DNA of 64,000 nt from PALSA-693 sp963729695. Lineage in GTDB: Bacteria > Actinomycetota > Acidimicrobiia > Acidimicrobiales > Palsa-688. A model generated the notes under the pieces. The model made no database searches, was not told the origin of the DNA, and worked only from the letters and a program-made list of their open reading frames with translations. The stretch lies in NCBI GenBank assembly GCA_963729695.1, contig CAVSOT010000004.1:620001-684000 (forward strand), given 5' to 3'. Position numbers and translations under genes: made by a program. Below, piece after piece: positions 1 to 8,481 of this stretch; within the stretch, counting starts at the first letter, position 1, and each line of letters begins with the position of its first letter.

Positions 1-3000
1 TCGCATTCTTGGCCGTGTCTGATCGATCTGCTCGATCTGGGGCAGGGTTGGGCCGTCCGCTTCTCGCCGCCGTGAGCCGAACGAGCTCCGCCCGGCTGGC
101 CAGGGCCATGGCCAACTCGTAGCGGGCCTGGAGCGATGTCGCCCGCACCACTGCCTCCTCGAGCGCCGCGGTCGCTTCACCATCGATGCGCTCCCCGCGA
201 CTCCCCGGTTCGGTGAGCACGTCGGCCGTCCCCAGCAGTCGGAGCCCGGCGACCTCGGTCTGCTCGAGCCCGGATCGGCCCCGAACTCTGCGCAGCAACT
301 GCCGAGCCGCCGCGGCTGCGGCCGGGAAATCGCCGCCCAACACTTGACATTCCACTTGGCGGAGCCGGGTTTCGGCGATGAACACGGGCGCGTGGATTTC
401 CTCAAAATCGGTGAGGGCGTTGTCGAGCAGGCGCCGACCGGTGTCGACTTCACCCGCTCGGGCCTCCAGGCGGCCGAGATTGGACGTGGCCAAGGCGGTC
501 CCGACCCGGTAGCCGGCCGCGTCCCAAACGTCGCGAGCTGACTCGAAGAGCACGCGCGCCTGATCGAGGTGGCCTTGATCGCTCTGGATCTCTGCGATGT
601 TGTTGTCCGCAGTGGCGGCGCCGACCACGTCGCCGGAGCGGAGCCGCGCCGATCGACTCCGCTCGTAATATTCGAGGGCCGCCACCCATTTCCCTTGGTA
701 GTAGGCCCCGATGCCGAGGTTGTTGAGCACGTTGCTCTGCCCGACGAGATCGCCGAGCTCCTCGAAAATGGCGAGCGACTGCTGGGCCAGCTCGTCGGAC
801 GGCCGGCCGAGATAGACCGACATCAGGTGTTGCAGATACAAGGCGTGGGCGAGCCCGGAGCCGTGATGGGCTCGCCTGGCCTCCAGGCCGGCCTTCGTGG
901 CGAAATGCGAGCATTCGGAGTGGCGGCCTTGGCGCTCCTTGATGCCCGCGGACGCGAGATCGAGCTCGCAGCGCTCCATCGCCGCGGCCCGGCTCCTCGA
1001 GCTGAGCACTCCTCTTCCTCTGGTGAAGCAGCTGAGCGCTTCCGAATACCGGCCTTGGCGCTCGTGCAGGATCCCCGTCTTTCGGACGAGGCGGGCCCGG
1101 TCCACGTCGGTGCCCGCCAGGCGCCTGGCCTGCGAGTAGGCCAGGCGCGACCGTTCGTAGTTCCCCGTGAGCTCACATACGTCGCCTAGCGACTCAGCCA
1201 CCGCCGATACCTCGGACGGAGGCAGGGCGAGGCGGGCCGCAGCTTCCAGCGCCCGGGCGTAAAACGTGGCGCTGTCCGCGTTGGCCCAGAGGACTCGGGC
1301 CCCGTCTCCCGCCAGGCGGGCGTAGCGCCAGGCCTCCTGGTGTTGCTCGGCGTGAAGCCAGTGCAGCGAGAGCAACGCGGCCGCGTCCCCCGGCGCCGTC
1401 GTCCTGGCTTCGATCGCACGCGCCGCCCGAGCGTGCAACTCCTTGCGCCGTCGGAACGACAGACCTTCATACGCCGCGTCTCTGATCAGCCCGTGGGTGA
1501 ACTGCCAGCCGCTTCCTGCCGGGACGACGAAACCACTGAGGCGGGCCCACACGGCCTCGTCGACACCCGCGTCGGTGTCGAGCAGGTCCTGGAGGACGAC
1601 CGGGTTGAAGCGAGTCCCGAGGACGGCTGCGGCGCGCAGTACCTGCCGATCGGGCGGGGTCAGCCGATCGATCTGGGCCACGAGGAGGGGTTCGAGGGAC
1701 TCAGGCAACTCCTCGATGTCCCCGGCCTCACTGGTGCTGCGCAGCAGCTCGCGCAGGAACAGTGGGTTCCCTCCGGCGCGCTCGACAATGGCGTCGACCT
1801 GCCGGGGCGTGAGCGGGGATGCCGCGCCGCCTCCGGCCATCCGGGCGGCCGCTTCCTCGGCCAACGGCTGGAGCTCGACGACCAGGTGGGGACCCACCGG
1901 TTCCGCCAGGGCCGTACGGCCTTCTGGCCTACGGGTGAGGACGACCAGCAGCGGAAGGTCCCGAGCCTCGAGCACGATCCGGTGGAGCAGGCTGGCTGAG
2001 GCCTCGTCGATGGCGTGGGAATCCTCGATCACCAGCGCCGCGGGCGCCGAGAGGTAGGCCCGTAGGAGGTGCACGACGAAGTGCTCGAGACGGGGGCGGC
2101 GGAATCGGTGCTCGAGCTCCTCGACTGCTCGGGTCGGGGGGACGCGCACATCGACCACGTCGGCCAGAAGGGGAAGGAAGGGCTCCCAGTCCAGGGCCAG
2201 TTTGCGGACCGCGGCTCGCAGTTCTGACGCGGCGAGGTCGTGGGGGGTGTCGTCGCCGAGTCCTATCAGCCGACGCATCACGTGCCGAAATGGCAGATAC
2301 GGAGTGGCGCTGCCGTACTCGTCGCACGCCACCCGATGGGTAATGAGTGGCCAGCGGTCGGCCGCTTCCGATACGAGCCGGGACTTGCCGATTCCGGGCG
2401 CGCCGACGATCTCGACCACTCCTCCGGTCCGATCTGCGGCCGCGGCCGCCCGATCCAGGATCTGGCTGAGTTCTGCGTCGCGGCCCACAAAGGGCAGGTG
2501 TTCGCCGACATCCTCCGAGACGTGACAGGGTGCGCCGACGATGGCGGCGTCGACGGGATGCGATTTCCCCTTGACCGAGAACGAGGGCAAGGGCTCGGTT
2601 TCGAACGCATTTCTGGACCAGCTCAGTGCGGCCTGGGTGGCGATGATCTGCCCTGGTCCGGCCCGATCCAGCACCCGGGCGGCCAGGTTCATGGCATCAC
2701 CGGTCACCGAGAACACCCGGCGCTGAGCCATCCCGAAGTCGTGGGAAAAGACGAATACCCTTCCGGCGTTCACGCCGGCGCGAACCCGGATCGGTGAGGT
2801 GGAAGGGTGGCCGGACAGCACGTCACGGGTCGCCCTCAACACGCGCTCGGCGTCGTTGCCCCGTACCAGAGGCACCCCGCCGAGCAGAACGATCTTCCCT
2901 CCGTTGATGCCGACGTCGGTCTCGTGGAAATAGACGCCGTTCCACTCGGCTGCTTCCTCGGTCGCCGTGATCAACGGACCGAGCGCGGCGACGACCGCCT

Positions 3001-3853
3001 CCGGTCCACCGTTGTCGGTGAGGGCGTCGACCCCGGAGAACTCGAGAAACACGACTGTCGCCTGGCGATGCTCGGCCTGCTCGCCGCCGCCCAACAGGTG
3101 GACCCGACGGTCAGCCGGCAGCAGGGACGCAATATCCAGGCCGGCCGCGCCAGGAAGCGGGCTCGGGTCGATCGTTTCCGCTCTTGGCCCCTTGACCAGC
3201 ACCATCCCGTCGAGCCTGGATTCGCCGAGGAGGGTAGGGGACAGTCGCGAGGCCGTGTCCTGGCTGACGACGACTTCGCCGCCCCCCGCCAGCATTTCCA
3301 TACGTGTCGTCACGGTCACCGCCGGCCCGGTGACGATCAGCTCTCGGTGGACGTACCCCAACAGGTAGAGATCAAAGCTTCCGCTGTGGACACCCACCGA
3401 CACTCTGAGCGATAACCGGCCGGCCGAGGTTTTCAGCCGGCCGATTCGGCTCATGGTGCGGGACATGAGCATGGCTGCCCGGCAGGCCCGGGCGGCAGAG
3501 TCCGGTTCTGCGAAGTACAGCAATACGGCATCCCCACCCCACTTCAGGAGATCGGCTCCGTAGCTGGCGGCGACGTCGAGCAAAGGCCCGAAGACCTTGC
3601 CGACCACGTCGGTGATCTCCTCCACGCCTGCCTTGCCGCGCGCCGCCAGCCGATCCGTCAACACGGTGAAACCCGACACATCGACGAAGACCATCGTCCC
3701 CTCGACCCGACGATGAGAGGGTCCAGGTGACAGCGCCAGCCAGTCCAGGGCCACCCTCGGAAGATAGGGGGCCAACTGGGCGACCGGATCGAGGCTATCG
3801 GCGGGATGCTGGGCGTCGAAGGGCGACGCGCTTCCAGCCCGGCTGATCGTCAA
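1..3853 (-). CDS. Tandem nucleotide-cyclase / AAA ATPase / TPR regulatory protein (3' end off the window)
   Basis: Open from about 3853 to the left edge with no stop (about 1284 codons visible). In order: a class III cyclase homology domain (about residues 50-230) with VFVDVSGF and LKWGGDAVLLYF, which carry the expected metal-binding Asp residues; a second cyclase-like domain (about 260-440) whose first motif reads VFLEFSG and lacks the normal Asp pattern; an AAA/NACHT-like ATPase with Walker A GAPGIGKSRL near residue 484; then helical TPR-like repeats to the edge. This is the architecture of large cyclase/ATPase signalling proteins. The start is uncertain. TTG at 3853 overlaps the upstream stop as TTGA and has a GAAGGGCG element before it; GTG at 3754 is the alternative. 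The overlap suggests co-translation with the secreted peptidase gene upstream. Domain identity is confident; the signal sensed is unknown. Confidence 0.85.
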   Translation of the reverse strand, partial: MTISRAGSASPFDAQHPADSLDPVAQLAPYLPRVALDWLALSPGPSHRRVEGTMVFVDVSGFTVLTDRLAARGKAGVEEITDVVGKVFGPLLDVAASYGADLLKWGGDAVLLYFAEPDSAARACRAAMLMSRTMSRIGRLKTSAGRLSLRVSVGVHSGSFDLYLLGYVHRELIVTGPAVTVTTRMEMLAGGGEVVVSQDTASRLSPTLLGESRLDGMVLVKGPRAETIDPSPLPGAAGLDIASLLPADRRVHLLGGGEQAEHRQATVVFLEFSGVDALTDNGGPEAVVAALGPLITATEEAAEWNGVYFHETDVGINGGKIVLLGGVPLVRGNDAERVLRATRDVLSGHPSTSPIRVRAGVNAGRVFVFSHDFGMAQRRVFSVTGDAMNLAARVLDRAGPGQIIATQAALSWSRNAFETEPLPSFSVKGKSHPVDAAIVGAPCHVSEDVGEHLPFVGRDAELSQILDRAAAAADRTGGVVEIVGAPGIGKSRLVSEAADRWPLITHRVACDEYGSATPYLPFRHVMRRLIGLGDDTPHDLAASELRAAVRKLALDWEPFLPLLADVVDVRVPPTRAVEELEHRFRRPRLEHFVVHLLRAYLSAPAALVIEDSHAIDEASASLLHRIVLEARDLPLLVVLTRRPEGRTALAEPVGPHLVVELQPLAEEAAARMAGGGAASPLTPRQVDAIVERAGGNPLFLRELLRSTSEAGDIEELPESLEPLLVAQIDRLTPPDRQVLRAAAVLGTRFNPVVLQDLLDTDAGVDEAVWARLSGFVVPAGSGWQFTHGLIRDAAYEGLSFRRRKELHARAARAIEARTTAPGDAAALLSLHWLHAEQHQEAWRYARLAGDGARVLWANADSATFYARALEAAARLALPPSEVSAVAESLGDVCELTGNYERSRLAYSQARRLAGTDVDRARLVRKTGILHERQGRYSEALSCFTRGRGVLSSRSRAAAMERCELDLASAGIKERQGRHSECSHFATKAGLEARRAHHGSGLAHALYLQHLMSVYLGRPSDELAQQSLAIFEELGDLVGQSNVLNNLGIGAYYQGKWVAALEYYERSRSARLRSGDVVGAATADNNIAEIQSDQGHLDQARVLFESARDVWDAAGYRVGTALATSNLGRLEARAGEVDTGRRLLDNALTDFEEIHAPVFIAETRLRQVECQVLGGDFPAAAAAARQLLRRVRGRSGLEQTEVAGLRLLGTADVLTEPGSRGERIDGEATAALEEAVVRATSLQARYELAMALASRAELVRLTAARSGRPNPAPDRADRSDTAKNA

Positions 3854-6800
3854 AAGTGGGCGCCCTTCAGGTTGGCGCCCGTGAAATTGGTGTTCGTCAG
3901 TATGGCCCCCTGCAGGTAGGCACCTTGGAGGTTGGCGTCGGTGAAGTTGGTGTTCGTGAGGTTCGAGGACCGAAGGTTGGCCTTGGTTAGGGCGGCGTTG
4001 GTGAAGTTCCCGCCGGCGAGGTTGACGAGCTGAAGATCAGCTCCGCTGAGCTGGGCGCCGGTCCCGATCGTGCCCGCCATACTGGCCTGCCGGAAGTCCG
4101 CGGCTGTCGCCACGGCGCCACTCATGTTGGCCCCGTTCAGGTCGGCGCGAGTCAAGTTCGCCAGCGTCAGGTTGGCGCCCTGCAGGTCGGCTCCCGAGAG
4201 GTTGGTCCCCACCAGGTCGGACAGGGAGAGGTTCACCCCCCGAAGGTTGGCGTTCGCCAGGTTGAGGCCGCTCAGGTTGCAGCCGATCAGAATTGGGCAC
4301 AGGGACCGGGTCACGATCTGCGAGAGGGTGTCCGAAGTGCTGGGGAGGTAAGCGCCCCCGCCGAGATAGACGGCGACGATGTTGTGGACTCCGAGGGTGC
4401 GGAACGTGACCGTGCACGTTGCCGTTCGCGATTTGCTGAGCACCACGCCACCGGTACCGCCACAGGATGCGATAGGCGTCCCACCGTCGAGGAATTCCAG
4501 GTTGCCGGTCGGGTTGCCGCCCCCGACGGCCTGGACCGCGGCGGTGAACCTGACCGATGCTCGAACGGGCGAGGGATTGCGTGATGAGGAGAGGGCTGTC
4601 GCCGTCGCCGTCCCCACCCTTTGGGTGAGTGGCGTGGTAGTGGTCGAACCGGCGAAGTTGTTGTCACCCAGATAGGCCGCCGTGATCTGGTGGGAGCCGA
4701 CCGCTGGATAGCTGACCAGGCAGGTGGCCGACTCCGCGTCGTTGAGCGCCGTCCCGCCGGCGCCGCCGCAGCTGGAGATCGGGGAGGCGCCGTCGAAGAA
4801 TTCCACCTCGCCTGTGGGGGAGCCTGCGCCCGGGCTGACCACCCCGACGGTGGCCGTGTACGTCACGGTCTGGCCCGGTGTGGCCGGGTTCGGCGAGGAC
4901 GACACGGCCGTCGTGGTATTGGCCTGGCCGACGATCAGGCCCAGTGGTGGAGCCGTGACGGGTGCGAAGTTGGCATCACCGAGGTAGGTAGCGGTGATCT
5001 CGTGGGTGGAGGAGGTGCCGTAGGCCGCGGTGCAACTGGCCGTTCCCGCGTCGCTCAGCGCTTCGCCGCCGGCCCCACCGCACGCGCCGATGGGGTTGGA
5101 CCCGTCGACGAACTCCACGTAGCCGGTCGGGCTACCTTCTCCCGGTTCGGCCACGCCGACCGTGGCGGAGACGGTGGTCGGTTGGCCTACCACCACGGGA
5201 TTCTGCGACGACGAAAGCGACAACGTGGCGCCGGCCTGATCGACGACCTGCACGAGGGGGAGCCCTGTTGCCGACCCGGTGAAGACGCTGTCACCGGTAT
5301 AGGTAGCCGAGATCTGGTGGGAGCGGGCCGTTGGGTAGGTGACCTGGCAGGTGGCGGTGTCCGTGTCGCCGAGCGCCGTTCCGCTGCTCCCGCCGCACTC
5401 GCCGATAGGGGTGGTGCCGTCGAGGAAGACCACGTTGCCGGTCGGGTTCCCCGCGCCCGACGTGGCCGGGCTGACCGTAGCGGTGAACGTAACCGACTGG
5501 CCCGCCACCGAGGGATTCGGCGACGACGACAACGTGGTTTCGGTCTGGGAGGTCGATATGGCGAAAGCCTGCGTGGCGGTGGCTTCGTCAGGATCCGTCA
5601 CCGATATGGTGTGCTCGCCGCTGCTGCTCACGACGACTTCGCCGTTGTCCGGAACGGGTGCGGGCGATGAGCCGTCCAGGGTGTAGGTCGACCCGTCGGG
5701 AGCGGTGATATTGGCCGTGACCGGGCCGGTGTAGAAGCCGTTGACGATGCTGGCTCCAGAAAGCGAGAGCGACAACGTCGGCGGGGGGCTCGAAGTGAAA
5801 CTGGCTCCTTCGTTGTTCGAGAAGGCGACATTGCCCGCAGTGTCCACCGCCTCCACGACATACTGCACTGCCGTTGACGTGGTCGGAGCGCTTCCGCTCC
5901 AGCTCGTCCCGCCCTGAGCGGATGTCAACTGCAGTGGTGTCCAGGTGCCAGGATTGGCCGCGTCGGTGTAGAGCACCAGCACTTCGGCCACCGGATCGGC
6001 GAGGCTCGACGGTGATACCTCCACGGCGAAGCTGACGTTGCCCGGGGTCGTCGTTGCCGTGGAGGAGTCGATGGTGGCCGCCGCGTAATCGTTGGCGAGG
6101 GGACTGCTGGGTGGCAGATAGAAGACCTGGGCCGATAGGGAATCGAAGAGCCGCTGCGTTCCGCTTCCAGGGGTCGACGAGCTCGGCAGGAACTGCCCGG
6201 CGATGAGGTCGAGTTGGGCCGCGTCGCTCGTGCCCGAAGCCGTGAACGTGCTGTAGCTGGCGACCCGTTCGAGGGTGCCGGGGAAAGCGGCAGAACCGAT
6301 GGCAGGGGGGACCGCGTTGGCTGATCCTGCGGCCGGCATCGAGTACGCAGGCGTGAAGCCGTCAATGTCCGTCGATTGGAGACCGGTCAGGAGGGCTCCG
6401 TGAGGAACCAGGTTCGGCTCTGTGACAGGCACGGACACCAGAGGCTCGATCGGGCGGTACTCGGTCGTCTGGGTGCCGGATGCGCCAGAGGTGCTGCCGT
6501 TGACCTGGTAGTAGCTGCCGTTGCTCGTCGAGACCAAGCCGAGCTGGCCCGGAGCGGTGCCCTGCCCGAGGATGACTGACACAGGAGCCGTGGTGAGGCC
6601 GGTGGCGGGATCGGTCGTGGTGGACGGGCCGGTCGCCGGCGGCGCGGGAGTGCCGGCGGAGTTCAGGTGGTACATCGGCAACCCGTAGAAGCTCGATTCC
6701 ATCAGCGCTTTCAAGTCGTACGGGCTGAGGATGGCGTTACCGGCTGCGTACTGCTGCTTGGCCTGGGTGAGAGCCTCGCCGATGGTGAGCGAACCGCCGA

Positions 6801-8481
6801 GGTTGCCGGCGAAGGCGGCCATGAGCTTGGCCGAGTAGGCGACCGTGTCGGTGTCGGCGTAGCCGTAGCCGGTGTTCGCTACCCAGAGGGCGCCCGAGTC
6901 GGCAAAGGCCTTGGCCCAGTCGTCGACCGGTGTCGAGATTCCGCTGGTTGCGATCTCAGCGTCGTCGACATCCAGACCGGCGTGGCAACCCATGGAGAAG
7001 AGCAGTCGGCCCGCATACGAGGTGGAGTCGGGAGGGTCCCGCACGTCCTGGGTAGTGAACAGATTGGTTTGTACGTTGTTGGTGTTGTCATAGGCAGGAA
7101 GGGCACGCGAGAAGTCGAAATGGGCGTTGATGCTGTCCACGGCCGGCGTGGGGCTGGCCGCCAGGGCGGTGTCGAGATCGCTCTCCTGCCAGGTCTCGTC
7201 GATGAGCGTTGATGCCGCCAGACCATCGGTGGCCAGGTTGGCCGATACCGCGTCCGCCCCGGAGGTGAGGAACGAGTAGCCCGTAGTGAGACTGGCATCG
7301 GCATCGAGATCCCCGTCGGAGCTGACGAAGCGCGACAGCGCGCTCTCGATCTGGCCGGCCGACTCGACGAGCCGGCCCAGACCGAGCTGCGGAAGGTACA
7401 GCGTGGCGCTTCCAACCCCGAGCGGCGTGCTAGCCGCGTACGGGTCGTCGCTCAAGTAGTACCCAAGGGAGAGGGCATCAGCCTCGACGTTGTTCTCACC
7501 CGCAAATGTCGCCGCCCCGTAGTCCCGCTCGTTGGACTGGGTGGCGCCATCGGCCACGCGTGCAAAGGGAATCTGGTCATCGGCGCCGACGATGACGAGG
7601 TTCTGCACCGTCGGGTTGTTGACCCGGATCTGGTCGACCACCGAAGAGATGGCAGCCACCACCTCGTTGGCGGAGTCAACGGAGCAGGGGTTGCTATTCC
7701 AGTCGGCGTAGGCGGCCTGGACGTCCGAATAGGCATCGACAGGAATGACCGCCCCGACGACACCGGCGCTCGAATCTGAGGCGACAGTTTGGAGTTGGGT
7801 CATAATCTGCGCTTCGGAGGACTGGCCGAACGCAGCGCTGAGACGCTGGGTGTCGACGAGGAAGAGCGTATTGACACCGCTCGGCACCGAGACCGGCCCG
7901 CTTGCCGGAGTCTGCGACCCGAGCGATCCCAGATAGGAGATGGCGCCCGGGCAGGAGGGCGCGGTTGCGCCGCCGAGGATATTGGCCTGAAGCAGGTACG
8001 GCTGGGAGCTGTAGGCGCCGTTGTAGCCGGATACCTGGACGACGTAGGTGCCGGCGGCCAGCGGTGTGGTTTGGATGTACTGGCTCTGGGCGTCGGGGTT
8101 GTTGGAGATGGCTTCGAGTTGGTCGCCAGGCGGTGGGGTAACCGGCAGGTCCTGCGATCCGGGGGTCGATTCGGTCGTGGTTCCCGGCGTGATGGTGGGG
8201 ACGCTGTCGGTCACGCCAGCGAGCGTCTGGGTCGGCGCCCCTTGCAGTTGCTGGCCACTCGGTCCGAACAACTCGAGATCGTACGTGGCCGGCAGGTTGG
8301 TGAGGGCGAGGCTCAGCTCGGCGCCTTGGGGGACGGTGACCGTCCAGTCGTTGAGACTTCCCGGCGACGTGAGATAGCCGATATTGAGATCGCCCTGAGT
8401 CGCCGGGCTGGTGTTGAGGGCGCCGGCGCTCGAGCGGGAAACCTGGACTGGAGGAGCCGATTTGCGGCCCTTCACCGTCAA
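3850..8481 (-). CDS. C25/gingipain-like peptidase with Ig-like repeats and pentapeptide tail (3' part of a split gene)
   Basis: 1543 codons from the nominal TTG at 8481. In order: a PPC-like beta domain (about 25-190); a caspase/gingipain-like region (about 205-620) with a candidate catalytic His in INAHFDFSRALPAYD and Cys in LLFSMGCHAGLDVDD, the order seen in family C25; a beta domain; four copies of a roughly 95-residue bacterial Ig-like repeat (each with PNPxxxGQxVTxTATV and a CGG pair); and a C-terminal pentapeptide-repeat region (A[DN]LxG type) of about 120 residues. No signal peptide is present at this start, and codon quality upstream is in the other frame. I infer this is the downstream part of one secreted polypeptide with the 8482-10786 segment. 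Probably an extracellular or surface protease. The substrate is unknown. Confidence 0.8.
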   Translation of the reverse strand: MTVKGRKSAPPVQVSRSSAGALNTSPATQGDLNIGYLTSPGSLNDWTVTVPQGAELSLALTNLPATYDLELFGPSGQQLQGAPTQTLAGVTDSVPTITPGTTTESTPGSQDLPVTPPPGDQLEAISNNPDAQSQYIQTTPLAAGTYVVQVSGYNGAYSSQPYLLQANILGGATAPSCPGAISYLGSLGSQTPASGPVSVPSGVNTLFLVDTQRLSAAFGQSSEAQIMTQLQTVASDSSAGVVGAVIPVDAYSDVQAAYADWNSNPCSVDSANEVVAAISSVVDQIRVNNPTVQNLVIVGADDQIPFARVADGATQSNERDYGAATFAGENNVEADALSLGYYLSDDPYAASTPLGVGSATLYLPQLGLGRLVESAGQIESALSRFVSSDGDLDADASLTTGYSFLTSGADAVSANLATDGLAASTLIDETWQESDLDTALAASPTPAVDSINAHFDFSRALPAYDNTNNVQTNLFTTQDVRDPPDSTSYAGRLLFSMGCHAGLDVDDAEIATSGISTPVDDWAKAFADSGALWVANTGYGYADTDTVAYSAKLMAAFAGNLGGSLTIGEALTQAKQQYAAGNAILSPYDLKALMESSFYGLPMYHLNSAGTPAPPATGPSTTTDPATGLTTAPVSVILGQGTAPGQLGLVSTSNGSYYQVNGSTSGASGTQTTEYRPIEPLVSVPVTEPNLVPHGALLTGLQSTDIDGFTPAYSMPAAGSANAVPPAIGSAAFPGTLERVASYSTFTASGTSDAAQLDLIAGQFLPSSSTPGSGTQRLFDSLSAQVFYLPPSSPLANDYAAATIDSSTATTTPGNVSFAVEVSPSSLADPVAEVLVLYTDAANPGTWTPLQLTSAQGGTSWSGSAPTTSTAVQYVVEAVDTAGNVAFSNNEGASFTSSPPPTLSLSLSGASIVNGFYTGPVTANITAPDGSTYTLDGSSPAPVPDNGEVVVSSSGEHTISVTDPDEATATQAFAISTSQTETTLSSSPNPSVAGQSVTFTATVSPATSGAGNPTGNVVFLDGTTPIGECGGSSGTALGDTDTATCQVTYPTARSHQISATYTGDSVFTGSATGLPLVQVVDQAGATLSLSSSQNPVVVGQPTTVSATVGVAEPGEGSPTGYVEFVDGSNPIGACGGAGGEALSDAGTASCTAAYGTSSTHEITATYLGDANFAPVTAPPLGLIVGQANTTTAVSSSPNPATPGQTVTYTATVGVVSPGAGSPTGEVEFFDGASPISSCGGAGGTALNDAESATCLVSYPAVGSHQITAAYLGDNNFAGSTTTTPLTQRVGTATATALSSSRNPSPVRASVRFTAAVQAVGGGNPTGNLEFLDGGTPIASCGGTGGVVLSKSRTATCTVTFRTLGVHNIVAVYLGGGAYLPSTSDTLSQIVTRSLCPILIGCNLSGLNLANANLRGVNLSLSDLVGTNLSGADLQGANLTLANLTRADLNGANMSGAVATAADFRQASMAGTIGTGAQLSGADLQLVNLAGGNFTNAALTKANLRSSNLTNTNFTDANLQGAYLQGAILTNTNFTGANLKGAHF

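Noticed and set aside
344..3415. Several long plus-strand open frames across the left 3.4 kb
   Set aside because: They mirror the cyclase/AAA/TPR gene on the minus strand, whose motifs are clear; their own products are Arg/Gly/Ala-rich and without family features.
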